DNA of 31,727 bases from an uncultured Lachnospiraceae bacterium (GTDB lineage: Bacteria; Bacillota; Clostridia; Lachnospirales; Lachnospiraceae). The DNA is taken from contig CAJUCC010000001.1 of the NCBI GenBank assembly GCA_910585205.1, positions 1 through 31,727 of the forward strand. Reading direction: 5' to 3'. A program made the translations under genes and the position numbers. This document shows, piece after piece, positions 24,904-31,714 of this stretch (its first letter is position 1; each line of letters begins with the position of its first letter). Below the pieces are notes generated by a model, which was not told the origin of the DNA, searched no databases, and saw nothing but the letters and a program-made list of their open reading frames with translations.

Positions 24904-24945
24904 AGCGATATGGTGTAAAATGAAAAATACGAATGAGGAAATGTG

Positions 24946-25581
24946 ATGAAAGTATATTGTGTCAGACATGGGGAAACAGCGTGGAATAAAGAGGGGAAAG
25001 TACAGGGCAGTGCGGATATTCCGCTGAATGAAAACGGCATTGCACTGGCGGAGGTTACATCGGAGGCGATGTGGGACATTCCGTTTGATGTGATCTATGT
25101 GAGCCCGCTGATCCGTGCGCAGAAGACGGCTGCGATCATGAAACGTGACAGAGAGATTCCGGTGATTACAGACGCCCGGCTGCAGGAGATGGGCTTTGGA
25201 AAATATGAGGGAACAAGTGTCCGGGAGGCGCGGGAGCAGGAAGAAAATGTACTGCACAATTTTGTCTGTCATCCGGAACGCTATCATGCGCAGGACGGCG
25301 AGGACTTTTCACAGGTGATTGCCCGTGCCGGCAGCTTTATCGATCAGGTGCTGGTTCCTGCACAAGACCGCTATGAGCATGTTATGATTGCATCGCACGG
25401 CGCGTTTATCCGCTGTTTTCTGCGATGTGTGGAGGAGCGGCCGCTGGCGGCTTTTTGGGGCGGTATTCCCCAGCGAAACTGCGCTGTCACCATACTGGAA
25501 CTGCAGGGCGGCCGGATGCGGATACTGGAAGAGGGAAAGCTTTATTATGAAAACAAAACGGAGAGTCAATTCCGGCTATAA
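24946..25581 (+). CDS. Histidine phosphatase family protein (phosphoglycerate mutase-like)
   Basis: A 211-aa protein with the RHGETAWN motif (R7, H8 being the phospho-accepting His), the acid residue in LQEMGFGKYEG and the second His in IASHGAFIR. It removes phosphate from an unknown small substrate; cofactor-type mutase activity is not shown by the sequence. GAGGAA precedes the ATG at 24946 by 5 nt; a GTG one codon earlier is too close. It lies 42 nt after sigF and ends in a terminator, so it could be read with the spoIIA operon. Confidence 0.92.
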   Translation: MKVYCVRHGETAWNKEGKVQGSADIPLNENGIALAEVTSEAMWDIPFDVIYVSPLIRAQKTAAIMKRDREIPVITDARLQEMGFGKYEGTSVREAREQEENVLHNFVCHPERYHAQDGEDFSQVIARAGSFIDQVLVPAQDRYEHVMIASHGAFIRCFLRCVEERPLAAFWGGIPQRNCAVTILELQGGRMRILEEGKLYYENKTESQFRL

Positions 25582-25596
25582 GAGATAAAAAGTGAC

Positions 25597-25630
25597 AAAG
25601 AATCGCAGTGCAGACGCGGTTCTTTTTTAT
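25597..25630 (+). terminator. Terminator after the histidine phosphatase gene
   Basis: A 10-bp stem (25597-25606 with 25616-25625, one G-T pair) with a T run inside and after the 3' arm. It separates the spoIIA unit from the sigma-G-driven spoVA genes. Confidence 0.8.
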
Positions 25631-25633
25631 TTC

Positions 25634-25664
25634 TGAATATTTTTCTCGAAAAAAATCCATACTA
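25634..25664 (+). promoter_or_regulatory. Sigma-G promoter of spoVAA-AB-AC
   Basis: TGAATA (25634-25639), 18-bp spacer, CATACTA (25658-25664). Both elements match the B. subtilis sigma-G consensus at every position, and the B. subtilis spoVA operon is known to be sigma-G dependent. Confidence 0.92.
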
Positions 25665-25701
25665 ATCTGCAAAAAGAGGAAAATGAAAAGAAACGAAACG
25701 T

Positions 25702-26331
25702 ATGGAAAATAAAGTCATTTATATCAAACCAAACCGGAATGCGGAAGTCGGCGCACCCGAAGTGTTTTTGAAAGATATTGCTTCTGTTACGAGCACGGAC
25801 GAACATCTGACGGCAAAGGCAAAGGCGCTCAAGGTGTATCAGTTCCGGGAAGGGCAGGAGAAACGGGCCGTTATCAGCAATCTGAAACTGATTGAGCTGC
25901 TTCAGGGGCTGGAAAAGGGTGTTACGGTGGAAAATGTCGGCGAACTGGATACCCTGATAAAGCTGGTCAGAGTGCCGGAGAAAAAGGGACTTTTCGTCTG
26001 GGGCAAGGTTGTTTTTGTGTCTCTGATTAGTTTTTTCGGAACGGCCTTTACCATTATGGCTTTTCACAACGACATCGGAATCCATGATGTTTTCGGACGA
26101 CTTTATGAACAGATAATGGGCGCCGATTCCAACGGCTTTACGACATTGGAAGTCACATATTCCCTGGGACTGGCGGTCGGCATTACCGTCTTTTTCAATC
26201 ATATCGGTGGACGGCGGATTACGGCTGACCCTACGCCCATCGAAGTGGAAATGCGCGTCTACGAGAAAGACGTGGACGATACACTGATCGAGACGGCAGA
26301 GCGGGAGGGTAAGACAATCGATGCTTCTTAA
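25702..26331 (+). CDS. spoVAA: Stage V sporulation protein AA
   Basis: A 209-aa protein, close to the B. subtilis length. A soluble N-terminal part (1-95; starts MENKVIYIKPNRNAEVG) is followed by hydrophobic segments (about 105-125 and 150-168) and a polar tail. It is part of the SpoVA channel that moves Ca-dipicolinate in spores. The ribosome site at this ATG is poor. A 9-codon frame at 25683-25712, starting just after AGAGGA, overlaps the start and could couple translation. No earlier start is possible in frame because of a TGA at 25684. The stop overlaps spoVAB. Confidence 0.88.
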   Translation: MENKVIYIKPNRNAEVGAPEVFLKDIASVTSTDEHLTAKAKALKVYQFREGQEKRAVISNLKLIELLQGLEKGVTVENVGELDTLIKLVRVPEKKGLFVWGKVVFVSLISFFGTAFTIMAFHNDIGIHDVFGRLYEQIMGADSNGFTTLEVTYSLGLAVGITVFFNHIGGRRITADPTPIEVEMRVYEKDVDDTLIETAEREGKTIDAS

Positions 26332-26803
26332 AAGAATCATGTTGGGTGCTCTGGGGTGCAGTTTCGGCCTGATGACGGCCGGCGGTGTATTTACGGTGCT
26401 GCTGGCCGTGGGCCTGATTCCGCGATTTGCCGGTAAGACCCATACCGGCAACCGGGTGATGCTCTATGAAACGATGGTAATTCTGGGGACGCTGACAGGC
26501 GATCTGTTGAGTGTATTCGAGCCGTATACGCATCTGGGAACGCTGGCCATGGGGGCGGGAGTTCCCGAAGCGCTCTGGCGTGCTGCGGGGGAATTGATTT
26601 TGCTCTGTTATGGTATGTTTTCCGGTATTTTCATCGGCAGTCTGGCTATGGCGATTGCGGAAATGCTGGACAGCATCCCCATCTTTGCCAGACGGATCGG
26701 CTTTCGGCACGGCCTGGGTGTAGCGGTGCTGGCCGTGGCGCTGGGAAAGATGGCGGGATCACTGTATTATTTTTATGAAAGAATCTATCTGTTTGGCGGT
26801 TGA
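26321..26803 (+). CDS. spoVAB: Stage V sporulation protein AB
   Basis: A 160-aa membrane protein with four to five hydrophobic segments (GCSFGLMTAGGVFTVLLAVGLIPRFA, LILLCYGMFSGIFIGSLAMAIAEML and others), as in SpoVAB. GGGAGGG lies 12 nt before the ATG, and the gene overlaps spoVAA by 11 nt. It forms part of the same SpoVA complex. Slightly longer than the B. subtilis form. Confidence 0.9.
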   Translation: MLLKRIMLGALGCSFGLMTAGGVFTVLLAVGLIPRFAGKTHTGNRVMLYETMVILGTLTGDLLSVFEPYTHLGTLAMGAGVPEALWRAAGELILLCYGMFSGIFIGSLAMAIAEMLDSIPIFARRIGFRHGLGVAVLAVALGKMAGSLYYFYERIYLFGG

Positions 26804-26862
26804 GCGGTATTTGGCCGTACGGGCATATTGGGCGCGGCGGATATGCCGCAGGAGGGACAGAA

Positions 26863-27324
26863 ATGGAAGAAGAAAAAAAGAAACAATATCAGGAATATGT
26901 AAAACAGGTAACACCAACCCACAATCTGTGGATACTGATGGCCAAGGCGTTTGTAACGGGCGGCATTATCTGCGTAGTGGGACAGGCGATTCTGAACTAT
27001 TGTATGACCGGACTGGGAATGGATCAACAGACAGCCGGAAGCTGGTGCTCTCTTATTCTGGTGCTGTGCAGTGTGATTTTAACCGGACTGAATATTTATC
27101 CCCAGATTACCAAATGGGGCGGCGCCGGTGCGCTGGTACCCATCACCGGATTTGCCAATTCTGTGGCAGCGCCGGCTATTGAGTTTAAAAAAGAAGGACA
27201 GGTTTTCGGCATCGGATGTAAGATATTCACCATAGCCGGGCCGGTGATTCTTTACGGTATTTTCACAAGCTGGCTGCTGGGATTTGGGTATTGGCTGATT
27301 GTCACCTTCCGGCCCTTCGGATGA
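26863..27324 (+). CDS. spoVAC: Stage V sporulation protein AC (mechanosensitive DPA channel)
   Basis: A 153-aa membrane protein typical of SpoVAC, the channel component of spore dipicolinate release. Motifs are YQEYVKQVTPTHNLWILMAKAFVTGG and WGGAGALVPITGFANSVAAPAIEFKKEG. The ATG at 26863 has GGAGGGA 6 nt upstream; the frame is open back to 26800 but without a ribosome site. spoVAD, normally next, does not follow; after the stop comes a 330-bp intergenic region and then the agr-like locus. No terminator lies directly after the stop. Confidence 0.95.
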   Translation: MEEEKKKQYQEYVKQVTPTHNLWILMAKAFVTGGIICVVGQAILNYCMTGLGMDQQTAGSWCSLILVLCSVILTGLNIYPQITKWGGAGALVPITGFANSVAAPAIEFKKEGQVFGIGCKIFTIAGPVILYGIFTSWLLGFGYWLIVTFRPFG

Positions 27325-27330
27325 TTTCCC

Positions 27331-27359
27331 TTGAACAATGCCCTGCACTCTGTTACAAT
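27331..27359 (+). promoter_or_regulatory. Possible promoter of a small transcription unit
   Basis: TTGAAC (27331-27336), 17-bp spacer, TACAAT (27354-27359). It is followed by AAAGGAGGG, a 20-codon frame and a terminator at 27521. Confidence 0.55.
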
Positions 27360-27382
27360 GCAGATAAAAGGAGGGCGCGGCG

Positions 27383-27503
27383 ATGATCGCAAAGGTGTAT
27401 GTCACAGAGAATTATTGTAAAGAAGAATATGCCTGCGGGATGTAACTGCCGTGCGGCAGCCTCCGGCTATGGGGTACAGGAATACGAATTGATTCGGGTA
27501 TAA
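27383..27503 (+). pseudogene. Small ORF, possibly frameshifted (20 codons plus 23 codons)
   Basis: A strong AAAGGAGGG site stands 10 nt before an ATG at 27383 that opens a 20-residue peptide (MIAKVYVTENYCKEEYA...), stopping at 27445. A second frame, overlapping by 17 nt (27429-27503), encodes ...CRAAASGYGVQEYELIRV and ends just before the terminator. Together they look like one short gene of about 40 residues split by a frameshift, although two separate peptides cannot be excluded. I do not recognise either half; they do not resemble the start of SpoVAD. Confidence 0.4.
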
Positions 27504-27520
27504 GTGGGAATTGTACCGGA

Positions 27521-27550
27521 AATAAAAAGCCTTTCGGGGCTTTTTATTTT
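27521..27550 (+). terminator. Terminator before the agr-like locus
   Basis: An 11-bp stem (27521-27531 with 27538-27548) with loop TTTCGG and T-rich 3' arm; A-rich on the left, so probably bidirectional. Confidence 0.85.
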
Positions 27551-27573
27551 TGGCGGTCAATTCCGTATACCCC

Positions 27574-27602
27574 TTGTCTTTGGGATGGTAAATCAGTAAA
27601 AT
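27574..27602 (+). promoter_or_regulatory. Promoter of the regulator-kinase pair
   Basis: TTGTCT (27574-27579), 17-bp spacer, TAAAAT (27597-27602). No TGACA repeats are seen here, so this unit is probably not under its own regulator. Confidence 0.65.
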
Positions 27603-27654
27603 GTAAGAAAATGCGCTGTGTGGTTTGGTTTCAGGAAAGGAGAAGCGTGTTCAA

Positions 27655-28371
27655 ATGATAAGAATAGGCATCTGCGATGATATAGTGGAGGACATTCGGA
27701 AGCAGAAAGCCATGATAGAGGGGATTGCGAAAAGACATGGAATAAATGTGGACATCTGCGTCTATGAAGAAGGGGAAGAACTGCTGCAGGACATTCAAAT
27801 GTATGGGCATATGGATATACTGTTTCTGGATATTGAGATGGAAGGCAAAAATGGAATTGAAACGGCAAGGATCATTCGGGAGACAGATTATCAGACAATT
27901 CTGATATTTATCTCAGCTTATGATAAATATTGTAAAAAGCTGATTGAGGTGCAACCATTTGCATTTCTGGATAAACCTGTCAGTGAATCTGATCTGGAAG
28001 ATGTGTTTGAAAAGGCACTGCGTATCAGATCCGCTGAAAACGAACGCTTTCTTTTTTCGTTCAATAAACACAGATACAGTATATCCCTGCATAAGATTCT
28101 TTATTTTGAGAGTATCGGCAGAAAAATTCTGATTCATGGACTGGAAGAAGACTATGAGTTTTATGGAAAACTAAATGAAGTGGAAAAGAGAATCTGCATT
28201 TGTAAGATTATATTTGCCAGAGTACAGATTTCCTATTATGTGAACCTGAATTATATTAAGGGATGGGATTATGACAGGATCATCATGGATAACGGAACGG
28301 AAATTCCTGTCAGCAAGCGATACAGGAAAACCATGAGTCAATATTATATGGAAATGCTGAAGAGGGATTAG
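27655..28371 (+). CDS. LytTR-family response regulator (AgrA-like)
   Basis: A 239-aa two-component regulator. The receiver domain (1-120) has the acidic pocket CDD (7-9), the phospho-accepting D59 in ILFLDIEM and the switch lysine in FLDKP (near 109). The C-terminal LytTR domain (about 135-235; RYSISLHKILYFESIGRKI, ARVQISYYVNLNYIKGWDYDRI, GTEIPVSKRYRK) binds tandem DNA repeats. The ATG at 27655 has AAAGGAG about 11 nt upstream. The kinase gene starts 2 nt after the stop. It should respond to the peptide made from the downstream genes and activate the promoter at 29703-29783. Confidence 0.93.
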   Translation: MIRIGICDDIVEDIRKQKAMIEGIAKRHGINVDICVYEEGEELLQDIQMYGHMDILFLDIEMEGKNGIETARIIRETDYQTILIFISAYDKYCKKLIEVQPFAFLDKPVSESDLEDVFEKALRIRSAENERFLFSFNKHRYSISLHKILYFESIGRKILIHGLEEDYEFYGKLNEVEKRICICKIIFARVQISYYVNLNYIKGWDYDRIIMDNGTEIPVSKRYRKTMSQYYMEMLKRD

Positions 28372-28373
28372 GG

Positions 28374-29702
28374 ATGGAAACGATGTGGATTATTATACCA
28401 GCTTTGATTGTCGAAGAGCTATTTGTCATATTTATACAAAGAATTTTTACTGAAAAGACTTTACATTCCAGAAGGCGTAAGCCAATTTATGAAATTGTAG
28501 CATGGGGAGGTTACTATATTACTTTTAGTTTTATAACATATAATGTCGTGGGCAATGCCTTTATTAATTTGTTGGTATTCGGTTTTTCTTTTTTCAGTAT
28601 GGTAACTTTCCTGTATAAAGATAAACTTCGGTATTGTTTTTATGTTACAGTTTTTGCTTATGTAACAGGTATGTGTTCGGAGGTCATGGCTTATTATTTG
28701 CTAATGGCGATTAATTACTTTAAAGAGAACTTTATATCTGGTTCAGAGCAAATGTTTGTTGGAGCTGTTATTTCTAAGTTGATAGAGTTTTGCATAATTA
28801 AGCTTGCGTTATTGTTTGGCAGGAATAATCATAATAAAAGTGTTTGTGTTCGAGATTTGCTGGAAGCATGTTTTGTTCCGCTAGGGAGTATTTTGATTTT
28901 CTTTATGCTGATTCCTACAGAAAGTGAGTTATATCCGGTATCAGATAGTCCAGTCAATATACAAGGCTGTTTGGGTGCAGCTATTTTGCTTATAATAAAC
29001 ATTACAACATATTATTTATACGAAAAGGGCAAATCGGCGACAGAAAAACGAATGCGGGAGGAAGCATTACAGGAACAGTGCAATTATTATATGCGTCAGT
29101 GCGAAGAGAGTAAGATGCTCTGGATGGAACTGAGCAAGTTCCGCCATGATATGAAACAGAGATGCATCTATGTGCAGGCATTGCTGGACACGAACCGCTA
29201 TGATGAGCTGCGGCGGTATTACGCAGACAGTATGCAATTCATCTTGACAACGAAAAGCCTGGCGGATACCGGCAATATATTTTTTGACAGCATTTTGAAT
29301 TATAAAGCGGAAATCGCGGACCGGGATCAAATCCGTTTTAACCTTGCGCTGGAGATTCCCTATGACTGTGAGGTAAACGGAGAGGAGATCAGCATTTGTC
29401 TGGGCAATCTGCTCGACAATGCCATCGAAGCCGCGAAAGAAGTGGAGCCTGACCGGAGACAGGTTGATGTGAAGATCAAGGTACAGGGACATAATCTGTA
29501 TATTGCGATTCGCAATCCCTATGCACGGCCGCGGATACAGAAGGGAGAAGAATACATAACGACCAAACAGAATGTGCGCTCTCATGGATGGGGCTTACAG
29601 ATTGTCAAAGAGATCGTAGAGCAATATAACGGAAATATCGAGATCACAGATGTGCATAATGTCTTCTGTATTAGCGTATTATTGTATCACGTCGTCAAAT
29701 AA
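28374..29702 (+). CDS. Peptide-sensing GHKL histidine kinase (AgrC-like)
   Basis: A 442-aa receptor kinase with about six membrane segments in residues 1-215, no extracellular domain, then a dimerisation helix with the phospho-accepting His in KFRHDMKQR (H258). The GHKL ATPase follows: N-box CLGNLLDNAIEAA (342-354) and G-box SHGWGLQIVKEI (403-414). This is the AgrC plan, in which the membrane part binds the cyclic peptide. The DNA for the membrane part is strikingly AT-rich (sampled lines at 28501-28680 are roughly 27-35% GC), while the kinase part is near the GC of the window. It starts 2 nt after the regulator gene. Confidence 0.92.
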   Translation: METMWIIIPALIVEELFVIFIQRIFTEKTLHSRRRKPIYEIVAWGGYYITFSFITYNVVGNAFINLLVFGFSFFSMVTFLYKDKLRYCFYVTVFAYVTGMCSEVMAYYLLMAINYFKENFISGSEQMFVGAVISKLIEFCIIKLALLFGRNNHNKSVCVRDLLEACFVPLGSILIFFMLIPTESELYPVSDSPVNIQGCLGAAILLIINITTYYLYEKGKSATEKRMREEALQEQCNYYMRQCEESKMLWMELSKFRHDMKQRCIYVQALLDTNRYDELRRYYADSMQFILTTKSLADTGNIFFDSILNYKAEIADRDQIRFNLALEIPYDCEVNGEEISICLGNLLDNAIEAAKEVEPDRRQVDVKIKVQGHNLYIAIRNPYARPRIQKGEEYITTKQNVRSHGWGLQIVKEIVEQYNGNIEITDVHNVFCISVLLYHVVK

Positions 29703-29768
29703 TGACAATTTAAAACTAAAAATGACAGAATAACAGGTTAATTTTGACAATGGGCGTTCATAGTGACA
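29703..29768 (+). promoter_or_regulatory. Four tandem TGACA repeats, predicted LytTR-regulator binding sites
   Basis: TGACA occurs at 29703, 29723, 29745 and 29764, that is with steps of 20, 22 and 19 bp, about two helical turns. All are on the same strand and most are preceded by A/T. LytTR regulators bind direct repeats at this spacing. Confidence 0.65.
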
Positions 29769-29777
29769 AAGACATAT

Positions 29778-29783
29778 TATAAT
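29778..29783 (+). promoter_or_regulatory. -10 element of the agrD-agrB-like promoter
   Basis: A perfect TATAAT. At the usual distance upstream stands CGTTCA (29755-29760), which does not resemble TTGACA. A promoter with a good -10 and no -35 beside regulator sites points to activator-dependent transcription. Confidence 0.65.
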
Positions 29784-29829
29784 TACAACCATCTATTAAA
29801 CTTACAAAAGATAAGAGGAGGAACAAAGA

Positions 29830-29982
29830 ATGAGTTTGAAAGGATTGGTTAGTAAGTATGGAAGCAGCGTGATGGCTTTGGCACTGACGGCGGTCGCGAC
29901 ACAGATCGCTGCAAGGGGATGTTATTTTATCATGTATCAGCCCAAAGAGCCGAAGGGATTCAAGAAGTTTTCTAAAAAATAA
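29830..29982 (+). CDS. Cyclic (thio)lactone autoinducer peptide precursor (AgrD-like)
   Basis: A 50-aa precursor with three parts: an amphipathic leader (1-27), the signal region with Cys31 in ARGCYFIMYQPKEP, and a basic tail GFKKFSKK. The CxxxxYQPxxP pattern is the mark of clostridial cyclic lactone autoinducers (TIGR04223-like). AgrB should cut after Met35 and join its carboxyl to Cys31, giving a five-residue CYFIM ring with a short N-terminal tail. The ring closely resembles CDFIM of S. aureus AIP-I. AGAGGAGGAA lies 7 nt before the ATG. The gene sits between the kinase and AgrB genes. Ring size and tail length are inferred. Confidence 0.92.
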   Translation: MSLKGLVSKYGSSVMALALTAVATQIAARGCYFIMYQPKEPKGFKKFSKK

Positions 29983-29984
29983 TA

Positions 29985-30572
29985 ATGTTAAAATTGAGTG
30001 AAAAACTGATTGGATTTATGGAAACCAATCAGGCGATTTCCGAAGAAGACAGGGAAGTATACGAATACGCTATAGAGAGTGTATGGATACTTGGCGGAAA
30101 TATTGTTACCAGTCTTCTTATAGGGTTTGGGCTAAAAGTACCCTGGTATTGTGTTCTGCTTTTGCTTGCAATAATTTTTCTCCGGTCAGATGCAGGCGGG
30201 TATCACGCTACTACCGTATGGCGTTGTTATTTTATGTCCTGTATGGTACTGGTCTTGTCGTTGCTGTGGGTAAAAGCGGAAATTCCCTGTCAGACGGCAA
30301 TAACAGTTTGTATGGCTATACCGTCTTATCTTATGATTCTGCGATATGCTCCGCTGGAGGCAGAAAATAAGCCTTTGGATGAAACGGAGAAACAGGTCAT
30401 AGGGAGACGGGCAAGGGTGATTGCTACCGTAGAAATGGCAGCAGGTCTTGCGTGTTTTCTGATTGACAAAAGGGCGGCCTATGCAATATTATGTGCTGTG
30501 GTGAGCTGCGGTGCAGGCTATGTTGGATGGTTTATCCAAAAGAAAAAAAGCGAACGAGGATGTGAAACGTAA
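29985..30572 (+). CDS. AgrB-like accessory gene regulator protease
   Basis: A 195-aa membrane endopeptidase of the AgrB family, which cleaves the precursor and forms the thiolactone. Catalytic His74 and Cys81 are in LRSDAGGYHATTVWRCYFMS, preserving the family His-x6-Cys spacing. Several hydrophobic segments follow. It starts 2 nt after the precursor gene with no good ribosome site of its own, so translation is probably coupled to it. The stop lies within a hairpin at 30556-30584. Confidence 0.95.
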   Translation: MLKLSEKLIGFMETNQAISEEDREVYEYAIESVWILGGNIVTSLLIGFGLKVPWYCVLLLLAIIFLRSDAGGYHATTVWRCYFMSCMVLVLSLLWVKAEIPCQTAITVCMAIPSYLMILRYAPLEAENKPLDETEKQVIGRRARVIATVEMAAGLACFLIDKRAAYAILCAVVSCGAGYVGWFIQKKKSERGCET

Positions 30573-30584
30573 CTTCACATCCTC
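30556..30584 (+). terminator. Hairpin at the end of the agrB-like gene
   Basis: A perfect 11-bp stem (GAGGATGTGAA with TTCACATCCTC) round a 7-nt loop containing the stop codon. No T run follows, so it may be a weak terminator or an mRNA-stabilising structure. Confidence 0.5.
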
Positions 30585-30650
30585 TCGGTGTATCTTGGCA
30601 AATGAATCAAAAGCAGAACCTTCAACCAGGATTGGATGGAGGGATATATC

Positions 30651-31655
30651 GTGAGAATCTTACATATATCTGATTTGCATTTTGGAATCAAAACCGGTAA
30701 GAATGTTACAAAAGAGAAGATCGCCGAGCGTAATTATTTTATGGACGATCTGGTGAAAGGACTGGGGAGTATAACGGAATCACAGCCGTTGGATTACATT
30801 TTTATAACAGGCGATATTGCCTGTACAGCTTCCGAAAAAGAATATACAGAAGCAGGCACATGGCTGAAGAAACTTTCGGAAGCCTGCAGAGTACCGGCCA
30901 GAAGAATTTATATCTGCCCGGGCAATCATGATACAGAAAGAGAAAAATCCGGAGAATCTCCGGAACTGTCCAAAGGCACAGACGAGCTCCTTTGCATGGA
31001 GCGCTTCGAAAAACAAATGAAACGCTACGAGAATTATCAACATTTCTGTCAAAATGCGGGACTGCCCTCTTATGAACTGGACGGCCGCAGGAATTACCTG
31101 TCAGGAGTGGCGGCCAATCCGTCGATGAATGTTATTTGTCTGAATACGAATTGGTTTGTGGAAAAGGGAAAACGAAAAGAGAACCCGGGAATTGCGACGG
31201 GACTGGTAGAGCAGATAAAGAAGGAAAAGAAATACGAAAATCATCTTCCTACCATAACAATCATGCATCATCCTGTTTATCACTGGAACGAAAAAGAAAA
31301 GAGCAACGGGGCAGGGAGCCGGCAGGTTCATGCGGAAGTGTGCAATATTTCCGATATGATTTTGACCGGCCATGCACATAAAAAAGAAGACGGCTGCGGG
31401 TATCAGAATGAGACATATATCTGTGGCAACGGCGCCGTCTATAAGGAAAAAGCATATCATCACAATTTTCATATCTATGAGTGGGAGAGCGGAAAAACAG
31501 GCGCGGTAGACTGCCTTCGGACAACGTATCTGTTTGACGGGAGCAAGTGGTACAAACGTGCGCAGACAATCCGGCTCCAACTCGGTAAGCAGAAAAAGAA
31601 AAGCGATAAACAACCGTTGAAGTACAGTTTCAGTGTATTGTGGTGGATGCGATAA
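30651..31655 (+). CDS. Calcineurin-like metallophosphoesterase
   Basis: A 334-aa protein with the full set of metal-binding motifs: DLHFG (near residue 8), ITGDIA (near 54), CPGNHDTE (near 91), MHHPVYHW (near 205) and TGHAHKKE (near 242). It hydrolyses a phosphodiester or phosphoester, substrate unknown. An ATG at 30636 is in frame but its codons contain the GGAGGGA site that serves the GTG at 30651 six nt later, giving the normal N-terminus VRILHISDLHFG. It has a lysine-rich tail and no membrane segment. It follows the agr-like genes by 78 nt without a clear promoter, so it could be partly co-transcribed. Confidence 0.9.
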   Translation: MRILHISDLHFGIKTGKNVTKEKIAERNYFMDDLVKGLGSITESQPLDYIFITGDIACTASEKEYTEAGTWLKKLSEACRVPARRIYICPGNHDTEREKSGESPELSKGTDELLCMERFEKQMKRYENYQHFCQNAGLPSYELDGRRNYLSGVAANPSMNVICLNTNWFVEKGKRKENPGIATGLVEQIKKEKKYENHLPTITIMHHPVYHWNEKEKSNGAGSRQVHAEVCNISDMILTGHAHKKEDGCGYQNETYICGNGAVYKEKAYHHNFHIYEWESGKTGAVDCLRTTYLFDGSKWYKRAQTIRLQLGKQKKKSDKQPLKYSFSVLWWMR

Positions 31656-31688
31656 CAGGAAACACAGTATAAAAGTACAGATACAAAA

Positions 31689-31714
31689 AAGAATCCTGCT
31701 AAAGCAGGATTCTT
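31689..31714. terminator. Terminator at the right edge
   Basis: A perfect 11-bp stem (AAGAATCCTGC with GCAGGATTCTT, loop TAAA). On the minus strand it is followed by six T, and on the plus strand by only a short T stretch, so it probably also serves a convergent gene beyond the window. Confidence 0.7.
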
